18,043 nucleotides of DNA, taken from NCBI GenBank assembly GCA_007119455.1, contig SKPR01000049.1, forward strand, positions 1-18,043, written 5' to 3'. The DNA is from Candidatus Brevefilum sp. GTDB taxonomy: Bacteria > Chloroflexota > Anaerolineae > Anaerolineales > Anaerolineaceae. Position 1 is the stretch's first letter, and each line of letters opens with the position of its first letter. The notes beneath the pieces were generated by a model. The model was not told where the DNA came from, searched no databases, and saw only the letters and a list, made by a program, of their open reading frames with translations. Below, one piece after another: positions 1 to 6,578 of this stretch. The position numbers and the translations under genes were made by a program.

Positions 1-889
1 CCATAATCGACAGAGCACCGGCTTCAATTGCAGCCTCATAAGGCGGCAAATGGATTTCCCGCAGGGTCGCTTCGTCCACCTGCAGGTCACCCTGATCAAT
101 CTCCCAATTGGGTTGAGGTGAACTGCCCCAAGCCGTGCCACCGTCGCCCACGAAGTGCTTGGGGGTCCCCAACACCGTCAGCGGGTCAGAAAGATCTGTG
201 CCTTGCATACCTTCCAGAAAAGCAACGCTCAATTCCGTCACCAGGTCTGTATTCTCACTGTAAATTTCATAAGTACGTCCCCAGCGAATATCCTGACCAA
301 CCGCAAGAACTGGCGCATAATTCCAATAGATGTTAGTGGCGGCCATCTCCAGGGCTGTCACCCGGGCGATTTCCCGCACCAGCTCAGGGTCCCTGGATGC
401 GCCCAGGCCAATGTTATGGGGAAAGATCACCGCACCCCTCAGGTTGCTGTGACCATGCACCGCATCAACACCATAAATGATTGGAATGCCTAAGGGGGTG
501 TCCAGCGCGGCTTCCTGGTAGGCATCGACCATTTCAACCCATCCTTCGGGCGTGTTTTCACTTGGGGTACCGCCACCACCGCTCAGCACACCGCCAATGA
601 AGTATTGATAGACGGAATCAGGGGTGATGCTGCCCTTCTCAATCAAGGTCATCTGGCCGATCTTCTCCGCCAATGACATGCGTGCCAATAAATCCTCTGC
701 CCTGGCTTCCGATGAAAGCTCGGGGTTGAGGTAAACCAGCTCATCAACTTCATCGACTTCAGGTGGATCGACAACCTCTTCAGTTCCAACAATTTCTGTC
801 ACATCGGGTATGTCAATCACCTCAGCGGCTGGCTGGCAGGCGGAGAGAAAGAGAAGTAGCAATAAAACAAACGTAAATATTTTTTTCAT
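1..889 (-). CDS. Family 3 glycoside hydrolase (beta-glucosidase-like) lipoprotein, 3' end cut by window
   Basis: The reading frame runs from ATG at 889 to the window edge (296 codons) with no stop, so the C-terminal part is missing. Residues 1-18 form a lipoprotein signal (MKKIFTFVLL..., lipobox LSAC, Cys18), followed by an acidic Val/Glu/Asp/Pro linker to about residue 50. The GH3 N-terminal barrel then follows: LLARMSLAEKIGQM at 67-80, VDAVHGH at 141-147, a conserved RWGRTYE at 202-208, and KHFVGDGG at 244-251, whose Lys-His pair binds substrate in this family. The nucleophile Asp normally lies beyond the cut. In GH3, this domain removes glucose or other sugars from the non-reducing ends of beta-linked oligosaccharides. 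It starts 4 bp after the stop of the preceding hydrolase gene, with GTGAGG just before ATG, so it is the last visible gene of the sugar operon. Family assignment is firm; the substrate is inferred only. Confidence 0.93.
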   Translation of the reverse strand, partial: MKKIFTFVLLLLLFLSACQPAAEVIDIPDVTEIVGTEEVVDPPEVDEVDELVYLNPELSSEARAEDLLARMSLAEKIGQMTLIEKGSITPDSVYQYFIGGVLSGGGGTPSENTPEGWVEMVDAYQEAALDTPLGIPIIYGVDAVHGHSNLRGAVIFPHNIGLGASRDPELVREIARVTALEMAATNIYWNYAPVLAVGQDIRWGRTYEIYSENTDLVTELSVAFLEGMQGTDLSDPLTVLGTPKHFVGDGGTAWGSSPQPNWEIDQGDLQVDEATLREIHLPPYEAAIEAGALSIM

Positions 890-893
890 AACC

Positions 894-2249
894 TCACTCA
901 AATTGTAGTAACGTAATCGTATACCCCGGTATCAATAATTCATCCAGGGTTTCAGCAGCCGGGAGGGGCAATGTATGGAGCAGATCTACCTCATCAAACC
1001 GAAAAGCGGATACCGGTGTATAGTTTTTATCCTCGATCTGGATCCGTCTGGTCACATCTGCTGCTCCCAGATTCACCAGAATAATGGTCAATCCGCCCTC
1101 CGGGTCGGTGGACGCATAAACACTCAGGTCAGGGTGGTCGCAGACCGAGTGGACCGATGTATCCCCGAATAACCGGTAGATTTTGTATACATAATAGGTC
1201 GGCCGGGGAGCAGATCGGGCGAACAATCCATATCCGCCAATACTGACCTGACTCTGCAGGGAAAAATAATTAACGATAGCAACCTGGTTTTTGATCATCC
1301 GGCCCAGGGAATCCGCCCACCAGATGGCATTCATAAACGAATCCGGTGTCGCTTCGCCGCCAAGGGAGTTGGACCAGTGGGAATTGACTTCGGTAACAGC
1401 AATCGGCAGGTCCTCACCAGTCGTTTCCAGGATCAGACCACGTAGATATGGGATAATCGCGTCCCATTCCTGAGAGGCAGCCATCAGTTCATCAACACTG
1501 GCTGTACCCCCAACAAATGTCTGTGGAAAGGGATAGCGGTGAATCGAAACGATATCAACAAGGTCGCCATTGGCTTTTAGAAATTCCGTCATCCAATCCA
1601 GGCCAAAAGGGTCTTTAGGTGTTCTGTCATAATCTGCAGCAAATTGATGGAGTTCCGGTCCGATCAGCAGGATCGATTCATCCACAGCCCTCATCGCCTC
1701 AGCAATGGCTCGCCAATCCTGGTTGAATTGTTCAACCCCATACTCTGGATCTCCGCGTCCTGTCGCGTACAGGGTCGGTTCATTACCGATACCCCAATAA
1801 CGAATGTCATAATCATTGTCAATGTTGGCATACTGTACCAATGCAGCAGCCTTTTCAGGCGAACCCCCAAGCAAACGCACATTCAGGCTGACCTCGCTCC
1901 CCATCTGTCGGGCCAGCATCACAAACTGGTCGATATGATAGGGTCGCAAGTCGTTCTCATCCCCCCATTCACCGCCCGGGAAGCGGATCATGGTAATGCC
2001 GGCTTCCTGGGCCAGGGGCAAGGTTATATCGGTGATAACCGCCCAGGGGCCGTGATTGACCCCATAAACCAGGGGGTTGATGGATGAGATTATCTCATCC
2101 GGTGCAACCAGGCAGGTGTTCGCCGGGGCTATCGGTAAAATACGTGTATCTGCCCTCGAGTTTACGCCTGAAAGGCAACCCGGTAGCAGGCTGGCCCCAA
2201 ATACCAGCGCGATAACCCAGAGTGGCACACCACGACGTAAGTTCAGCAT
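894..2249 (-). CDS. Clan GH-A-like glycoside hydrolase lipoprotein
   Basis: I chose ATG at 2249 (451 aa): it gives a clean lipoprotein signal (MLNLRRGVPLWVIALVFG..., lipobox LLPGC, Cys25), has GAGGGA upstream, and begins 25 bp after the permease stop. A longer frame to 2327 would overlap the permease and bury the signal. The body looks like a TIM-barrel retaining glycosidase. NPLVYGVNHGPW is at 58-69, RFPGGEWGDEN at 89-99, GIGNEP at 153-158 with Glu157 as likely acid/base, SIHRYPFP at 235-242, and VTEVNSHWS at 285-293 with Glu287 as likely nucleophile. A beta-rich C-terminal part from about residue 370 is typical of such enzymes. The GNEP/TE pair and RFPGG resemble GH39, GH44 and GH51-type enzymes, but I cannot settle the family. 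Being in the ABC sugar operon, it probably cuts the imported polysaccharide or oligosaccharide at the cell surface. Confidence 0.82.
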   Translation of the reverse strand: MLNLRRGVPLWVIALVFGASLLPGCLSGVNSRADTRILPIAPANTCLVAPDEIISSINPLVYGVNHGPWAVITDITLPLAQEAGITMIRFPGGEWGDENDLRPYHIDQFVMLARQMGSEVSLNVRLLGGSPEKAAALVQYANIDNDYDIRYWGIGNEPTLYATGRGDPEYGVEQFNQDWRAIAEAMRAVDESILLIGPELHQFAADYDRTPKDPFGLDWMTEFLKANGDLVDIVSIHRYPFPQTFVGGTASVDELMAASQEWDAIIPYLRGLILETTGEDLPIAVTEVNSHWSNSLGGEATPDSFMNAIWWADSLGRMIKNQVAIVNYFSLQSQVSIGGYGLFARSAPRPTYYVYKIYRLFGDTSVHSVCDHPDLSVYASTDPEGGLTIILVNLGAADVTRRIQIEDKNYTPVSAFRFDEVDLLHTLPLPAAETLDELLIPGYTITLLQFE

Positions 2250-2274
2250 TTCGAAAAGGTCCCTCAGTAAAAAT

Positions 2275-3339
2275 TTATTTTTCCACGCCCGTGATGACCA
2301 CACCCTGCATGAAGATGCGTTGGGCAAAGAAGAAAATAATCACCGGAATGACCGCTGTGAGCAATGATGCAGCCTGAATTAAATTTGTCTGCGCACCATA
2401 CAAATTATTAAACGCTGTCAAACCAACCGTGATCGGGAATTTTTCAGGGTTGCCTGCCAGGTAAATCAAAGGTCCAAAAAAGTCGTTCCAGGCCCAGAAA
2501 AAATGGAACAGGGCAACGGCCGTTAATGCTGGCACCGATTGGGGCAGGATAATTGAAAAGAAGATCCGAATGGGATTGGCGCCATCCATCATGGCGGCTT
2601 CATCCAGGTCTTTTGGAATCGACATGATAAACTGCCGGATCAAGAACACATTGGTTCCCCAAGAGAAAAAGGCCGGCACGATCAATGGCAGCCAGGTACC
2701 CACCCAACCGATTTGAAGGAACACAAAATAGGTGGGGATCAAAGTCACCGCCCCCGGCAGAATCACGGTCGAGAGCATCAACATAAAGAGGATGTTCTTG
2801 CCAGGGATGCGGAAGCGCGCAAAGCCATAAGCAACCAGGGCGGATGAAAAGACCGCACCAAAGGTGGTGATGCCGGCATACCGGAGCGTGTTCCACAATA
2901 AACGCGGGAAGTTGATTGTATCCCAGGCTCTTCTGAAATTATCCCATTGCGCGTCCCATTCCCAGGCGCGCTCCAGCGAACGCCATGACCCCTCCCAGGT
3001 GATCAGCCCGGCTTCCGGGTTATCCGGATCAATGAACTGGCTTTCCTGCCGGCCTCTAACAGCCAGGCCTAAGCGATCCATTCTGTCATTGATTGGGACT
3101 TCATAAATATCATAAGTCTCACCCTCGTACTCAAAAGTCGCCGGGCTAGCCGGCCACAATGGGGCGCCGACAAAGCCAAACTGGGCTTGGGACTTGATAG
3201 CGGTCACAATGCCATATCCCATCGGAAGAAGAAAAACGGCTAAGATAGCGAGGGTGAGCCCGGTAATCAGGATAGCGGAAAATCGATCCCTTATTTTTTT
3301 AGGTACTGGATTTCGTTTCGGTAATTTTTTTGATGTCAT
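2275..3339 (-). CDS. Carbohydrate ABC transporter permease, MalG type
   Basis: The start is ATG at 3339 (354 aa). It overlaps the upstream permease stop as ATGA (4 bp) and has a strong GGGGGAGGA ribosome site five bases upstream, so the longer frame to 3369 is unlikely. The protein is an inner-membrane channel subunit. One membrane helix lies at about 22-46, then a long extracytoplasmic segment (about 50-148), then five helices. The EAA loop that contacts the ATPase is at about 246-268 (DEAAMMDGANPIRIF), followed by LPQSVPAL, and the FFWAWNDFF signature of MalG-type subunits is at 280-288. Family members are usually near 280 aa; the excess sits in the first periplasmic loop, which includes YEGETYDIYEVPIND and a Trp-rich stretch. 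It pairs with the MalF-type permease immediately upstream. Transport role is well supported; the sugar is not identified. Confidence 0.95.
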   Translation of the reverse strand: MTSKKLPKRNPVPKKIRDRFSAILITGLTLAILAVFLLPMGYGIVTAIKSQAQFGFVGAPLWPASPATFEYEGETYDIYEVPINDRMDRLGLAVRGRQESQFIDPDNPEAGLITWEGSWRSLERAWEWDAQWDNFRRAWDTINFPRLLWNTLRYAGITTFGAVFSSALVAYGFARFRIPGKNILFMLMLSTVILPGAVTLIPTYFVFLQIGWVGTWLPLIVPAFFSWGTNVFLIRQFIMSIPKDLDEAAMMDGANPIRIFFSIILPQSVPALTAVALFHFFWAWNDFFGPLIYLAGNPEKFPITVGLTAFNNLYGAQTNLIQAASLLTAVIPVIIFFFAQRIFMQGVVITGVEK

Positions 3340-4334
3340 GCTTCCTCCCCCGCTGCATAATGAACCCAATATTTTGCCGTGCCAAATAAAATGATCGTGA
3401 TAATAAGCGCAACGATAAACATCAGCCAGGCCAGGGTGGCGCCATAGCCCATGTTCAAGAATGCGAAGGACTGCTTATAGAAGTACACCATGTAAAAGCG
3501 TGTTCTCCCTCCAGGAAAACCACTACCACCTGTTAGCACAAAAGGCGCCAAAAAATACTGCAATGAGCCGATCACGCCCAGTACAAGCTGGTAAAAAATA
3601 ACCGGTGTGATCATGGGAACGGTGATCTTAAACAACTGCTGGAGAAAGTTCGCACCGTCAATTTCTGCTGCCTCATAAAGTTCAGTAGGCACACCTTGCA
3701 AGGAGGCGAGAAAGATGATCATCGCATTGCCCACACCCCACAAGCCAAACATCGTATACGCAAAATAAACCAGTTGCGGGTCGGCCAACCAGCGGATGCC
3801 CTGTAAACCGGTCGCCTGGATGCCGGTCAACCTTTCAATGAAAATATTAATCCAACCCGTATGTTCATTCAAGACGCCATTCCAAATCAGCACCGTGGCA
3901 ACCAGCGGGATCATAGAAGGCATGTAGAATAGCGTTCGGAACAGTGACTTCCCAATGACACGTTTAGAATTCAGCAATAACGCCAGGAATAAGGCAAACC
4001 CCAAGCCAATCGGCAAGGATATGGCCGCAAAATGTATGGTCCGGCTGAAAGAAAGCAAGACCTCTGAGTCTGTGACGATTGCCCGGATCCAATTCGCGAA
4101 TCCAATATACACCGTAGCCTCAGGGACGGCAGGATTATAACGCAATAGGGAAAAGCCAAAGGAGGCAATCATGGGCAGAAAATAAAATAGCATGAACCCA
4201 ATCATCCAGGGGCTGAGAAAAAACAGGCCCCAACGGGTTTCCTTTTTCTGCAAACGGGTCCTCTTTTGCTTCCCTTTTTTACGCCCAAACTTCAAACGTC
4301 CATTCAAGGAATCTCTTATATCATGAGCTGTCAT
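3336..4334 (-). CDS. Carbohydrate ABC transporter permease, MalF type
   Basis: I place the start at ATG 4334 (332 aa) because GGTGAT lies four bases upstream, a good match to the 16S tail. The longer frame uses a TTG at 4367 that falls inside the upstream hairpin. A basic cytoplasmic N-terminus (residues 1-35, many Lys/Arg) precedes helix 1 at about 36-64. Five further helices follow, with the EAA loop at about 220-240 (YEAAEIDGANFLQQLFKITVP) that docks on the ATPase. This is the standard architecture for the first permease of CUT1 sugar importers (AraP/UgpA/MalF type). It sits between the solute-binding protein gene and the MalG-type gene, overlapping the latter by 4 bp, which suggests translational coupling and 1:1 stoichiometry. 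Confidence 0.95.
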   Translation of the reverse strand: MTAHDIRDSLNGRLKFGRKKGKQKRTRLQKKETRWGLFFLSPWMIGFMLFYFLPMIASFGFSLLRYNPAVPEATVYIGFANWIRAIVTDSEVLLSFSRTIHFAAISLPIGLGFALFLALLLNSKRVIGKSLFRTLFYMPSMIPLVATVLIWNGVLNEHTGWINIFIERLTGIQATGLQGIRWLADPQLVYFAYTMFGLWGVGNAMIIFLASLQGVPTELYEAAEIDGANFLQQLFKITVPMITPVIFYQLVLGVIGSLQYFLAPFVLTGGSGFPGGRTRFYMVYFYKQSFAFLNMGYGATLAWLMFIVALIITIILFGTAKYWVHYAAGEEA

Positions 4335-4351
4335 GTTATCACCATTTAATT

Positions 4352-4385
4352 CCTTCAGCCTGGGCAAAAGGACCCAGGCTGAAGG
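4352..4385 (-). promoter_or_regulatory. Intercistronic stem-loop between binding-protein and permease genes
   Basis: CCTTCAGCCTGGG (4352-4364) and CCCAGGCTGAAGG (4373-4385) form a perfect 13-bp inverted repeat with an 8-base loop. On the minus-strand transcript it lies 18 nt after the binding-protein stop and 17 nt before the permease ATG. No T-run follows, so it is not a standard terminator. In sugar ABC operons such hairpins commonly protect the upstream mRNA or weaken read-through, raising binding protein over permease. That role is inferred; the structure is directly visible. Confidence 0.85.
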
Positions 4386-4403
4386 CTAAAGACTTAATCT
4401 TGG

Positions 4404-5879
4404 TTAGGGTAAGTTCGCCGAAAAGATCGTCTGCAAAGTTTCCCGCAAATTGTCAAGTTCCGCATCAACATCAAGGCCGGGCGTATTTGATAATGTGGTC
4501 CAGACTTCGTTGTATGCGTCTTCTGCTTCGAGGAAGCCAGGCATCCAGCTTTCGTGGTTGGGGTCATCAGCATATGATTGACCATCTACAACCACATCCC
4601 AATTTAGATTCCTATCCGGGTAGGCGTATTCCCAATCCTCTTGCAGGGAGAGGCGAGCAGGGATACCACCGTAGATCGCGAGCAATCTGGGAGCAACTTC
4701 TTCGCTGAGCAAATAAGTCAGCACTTCAAAAGCGGCTTCGGGATTGGCGCTGCCCCTGGGGATACTGAAGGTGTCGGCATGCATCTTCGCAGTGACCGTT
4801 CCCTCATAGGAAGGGGTTGCAGCAAAATCGAAGTCAAAGGTGACCTCACCTAAGGCCCAATCAGCAATGTACCAGGTGTGGATGTGGATCATACCCATAT
4901 TGCCGGACCCAAAAGGATTCCAGGTCAGCCATTCAGCACCGCCGTAGATGCCGTTGGGGATAAACCAGTCATTCCACCAGCCGTCATAGGTCCAATTCCA
5001 GGCATCGCGCCAGTGATCAGGGATTTGAGCGGTTACGCCGTCATCAGCGAGGAAGGAGCCTTCGCCAAACATGGTGGCGACACCGCGGGCATCCGTAAAC
5101 TGGTTCAACCAGCCAAACTGAACGATGTTGTCAGGGTCAAATTCATCCATGGTGGCGTCATTACCGTTGGCGTCAACCGTCAGGATCATAGCAACCTCTT
5201 GAAGCGTGTCGATGTTCCATTCCACTGTGGTGCCATCCGGCCAGACATAGGGCTCACCATAAGCAGCAGGTGGATAGTTCAGCTCAGCCTCATCGAACAG
5301 GTCTAAGTTGTAAAGCACAAATGAGGGAAAGATGCCGAAGGGAATACCCAACTGGCCAATTTCCTCAACCCTCAAGAATTCGACCATCACGGGGTCAAAA
5401 GCGTCCAAGTCGTAATCAAATTGCTCAATAAATGGCTCAAGATCCAACCAGGTGCCTCTGAAGCTGTCACGGCCGCGAATGCCGACCGGGCCAACGATAT
5501 CGGGGGCATTGCCGGCAGCAATCTGGGTGGCCAGGGTGTCGTAGGCAACTTCATTGTCAACAATTTCCAGGACCAGTTCGATCCTGTCCTGTGAGGCATT
5601 GAAATCAGACACAACGGCCTGCTGGGGTTCAAAGGTACCCTCATCGGAACCAGCGCCCAGACCCACAAACCAGCGCACGCGAACCCTATCCGTTGGCTCT
5701 TCCACCACAGGCTCTTCCACCTCGGGCTCTTCTACCTCGGGTTCTTCCACCGGGTCAATCACAACCGGCTCATCAAGGGCCGGATCGTCGGGTGGCGGTA
5801 CATTGGCCGGTTGGCAGGCTGCCAGGAGCATGCTGAAGGCGATCACAAAACTCAGGATAAACATCAATCTTTTTTTCAT
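4404..5879 (-). CDS. Extracellular carbohydrate-binding lipoprotein of ABC importer (SBP family 1)
   Basis: The start is ATG at 5879 (491 aa), seven bases after AAGGAG; the GTG directly before it is less likely. Residues 1-22 are a lipoprotein signal (MKKRLMFILSFVIAFSMLLAAC, Cys22). A low-complexity linker to about residue 68 has repeated Glu-Glu-Pro-x-Val units, apparently a flexible acidic tether. The mature part has the features of large type I/family 1 sugar-binding proteins: VRVRWFVGLG near the start, a FNASQDRIELVLEIV strand-helix stretch, AAGNAPDIVGPVG, GTWLDLEPFIEQ, and aromatic-rich segments (WNWTYDGWWNDWF) of the kind that stack on sugars. The C-terminal half carries SIPRGSANPEAAFEVLTYLLS. 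It is the first gene of the operon and would hand an oligosaccharide to the two downstream permeases. The ligand cannot be read from sequence. Confidence 0.95.
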   Translation of the reverse strand: MKKRLMFILSFVIAFSMLLAACQPANVPPPDDPALDEPVVIDPVEEPEVEEPEVEEPVVEEPTDRVRVRWFVGLGAGSDEGTFEPQQAVVSDFNASQDRIELVLEIVDNEVAYDTLATQIAAGNAPDIVGPVGIRGRDSFRGTWLDLEPFIEQFDYDLDAFDPVMVEFLRVEEIGQLGIPFGIFPSFVLYNLDLFDEAELNYPPAAYGEPYVWPDGTTVEWNIDTLQEVAMILTVDANGNDATMDEFDPDNIVQFGWLNQFTDARGVATMFGEGSFLADDGVTAQIPDHWRDAWNWTYDGWWNDWFIPNGIYGGAEWLTWNPFGSGNMGMIHIHTWYIADWALGEVTFDFDFAATPSYEGTVTAKMHADTFSIPRGSANPEAAFEVLTYLLSEEVAPRLLAIYGGIPARLSLQEDWEYAYPDRNLNWDVVVDGQSYADDPNHESWMPGFLEAEDAYNEVWTTLSNTPGLDVDAELDNLRETLQTIFSANLP

Positions 5880-6075
5880 CACTTTTCTCCTTCGAGAATT
5901 AATATTTGGTTGACTCAGAATTGATTATTCTTCATCATTGGACAAATAAAACTTAAAAACAAACTTGGGCTCAATCTTGTTTTCTCCTCTAACACCTCCT
6001 TTGATCCTTCATAATCTGCTGTTAACATAAGCGGTTAAGAAAGCGAAATGACTGCGTTTTTGAATCCAGCTATTT

Positions 6076-6089
6076 TGGAATCGCTCCCA
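6076..6089. promoter_or_regulatory. LacI-type operator candidate, distal leader site
   Basis: TGGAATCGCTCCCA keeps TGG at one end, CCA at the other and the central CG, so it fits the pattern TGGNANCGNTNCCA shared by the three sites. Its centre is 89 bp from the middle site. It is less symmetric than the other two and so less certain. Confidence 0.5.
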
Positions 6090-6164
6090 TTTTATTGGGA
6101 AATTGAGTGTGTGCTCACCAAAATATCTACTGGTTTCTTACAACGTCAACGTGTTTTTCCGCTC

Positions 6165-6178
6165 TGGAATCGATTCCG
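6165..6178. promoter_or_regulatory. LacI-type operator candidate, leader site
   Basis: TGGAATCGATTCCG contains the 12-bp perfect palindrome GGAATCGATTCC with central CG. Its centre is 62 bp from the site at the transcription start, about six helical turns, compatible with a DNA loop between two repressor dimers. Lies in the predicted 5' leader. Confidence 0.6.
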
Positions 6179-6226
6179 ATTTGCCATTCCTATCAAATGG
6201 CACAGGAGCATGGCAAATTTACTCGT

Positions 6227-6240
6227 TGGGAACGGTTCCA
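6227..6240. promoter_or_regulatory. LacI-type operator candidate, at the transcription start
   Basis: TGGGAACGGTTCCA is a near-perfect palindrome with the central CG typical of LacI-family sites; flanking bases extend the match to TTGG...CCAA. It overlaps the predicted start of the minus-strand operon, an ideal repression position. It shares its half-sites (TGG-A / T-CC) with two other sites nearby. Confidence 0.65.
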
Positions 6241-6245
6241 ATTCC

Positions 6246-6274
6246 ATCATACAGGAATTCAGGAAATTTGTCAA
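6246..6274 (-). promoter_or_regulatory. Predicted promoter of the sugar ABC/glycosidase operon
   Basis: On the minus strand, TTGACA (6274-6269) is followed by a 17-base spacer and TATGAT (6251-6246). That is a perfect -35 and a five-of-six -10 at optimal spacing. Transcription would start near 6239, giving a leader of about 360 nt before the binding-protein ATG at 5879. A LacI-type operator candidate (6227-6240) covers this start. Confidence 0.7.
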
Positions 6275-6422
6275 TCCTTTTTCAGGTTTCTATTAACGAT
6301 GTTAACATACTTGTGCAAAAATCTGAATACTCACTGCCTGATACCATCAATTTAATCTTACAAATTCATCATATGCCTGCTGTTTGAATCATGCGCAAGT
6401 TAAATCTGTCTTCTATTTTCTT

Positions 6423-6451
6423 TTGACAATTAAGCCCAGATCGTGTAAGAT
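6423..6451 (+). promoter_or_regulatory. Predicted plus-strand promoter for the LacI-family gene
   Basis: TTGACA (6423-6428), a 17-base spacer and TAAGAT (6446-6451) form a well-spaced housekeeping-type promoter. The start would be near 6458, at the beginning of the small inverted repeat TGCCC-CAAC-GGGCA (6457-6470). The regulator's leader would then be about 110-120 nt. Confidence 0.6.
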
Positions 6452-6531
6452 GTAATTGCCCCAACGGGCATTGTGTGCTCACCCTCGGATAAAAAACTGG
6501 TTTCCCGTCTAATATGACGTCATTTTCCGCG

Positions 6532-6537
6532 TATAAT
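6532..6537 (+). promoter_or_regulatory. Possible second -10 element for the LacI-family gene
   Basis: A perfect TATAAT lies 32-41 bases before the candidate start codons. No good -35 is seen at 16-18 bases, though the perfect 10-bp palindrome ATGACGTCAT (6514-6523) sits in the spacer. It may be a second or alternative promoter. Confidence 0.35.
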
Positions 6538-6578
6538 GGAATTTTGATGGATAAGGACGCGCGATAAAATTGAACACG

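Larger units (their letters stand above)
5883..6569. other. Divergent control region between sugar operon and lacI-type gene
   Basis: This 687-bp stretch is AT-rich and has no convincing protein gene. It contains a minus-strand promoter, two candidate plus-strand promoters, three LacI-type operator candidates, a 12-bp direct repeat, a repeated TGTTAACATA, and an inverted repeat ATTTGCCAT/ATGGCAAAT at 6179-6187/6210-6218. Most control signals lie in 6070-6540. The 5883-6070 part is the predicted 5' leader of the sugar operon and carries two purine-rich ribosome-site-like tracts. Confidence 0.8.

Noticed and set aside
28..493. Two plus-strand frames at the window start
   Set aside because: They are antisense to the GH3 gene, which has unmistakable family motifs.
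1644..2087. 147-codon plus-strand frame
   Set aside because: Antisense to the glycoside hydrolase gene, with no recognisable motif or ribosome site.
2250..2327. Upstream start for the GH-A-like hydrolase giving 26 more residues
   Set aside because: It overlaps the permease coding end by 53 bp and places charged residues before an otherwise perfect lipoprotein signal starting at 2249.
5698..5755. Short tandem DNA repeat resembling a minisatellite
   Set aside because: It encodes the Glu-Glu-Pro-Val linker of the binding protein and stays in frame; ordinary low-complexity coding sequence.
5880..5882. GTG as start of the binding-protein gene
   Set aside because: The ATG one codon later has the better spacing (seven bases) from AAGGAG and gives a normal signal peptide.
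6179..6218. Inverted repeat ATTTGCCAT/ATGGCAAAT as a terminator or recombination site
   Set aside because: The arms are 22 bp apart, AT-rich and without a T-run; it may be chance or a minor protein site, so it is only mentioned in the control region entry.
6048..6387. Three overlapping plus-strand open frames of 82-94 codons in the divergent region
   Set aside because: They overlap each other in different frames, lack ribosome sites, have no protein-like composition and coincide with promoter and operator sequences.
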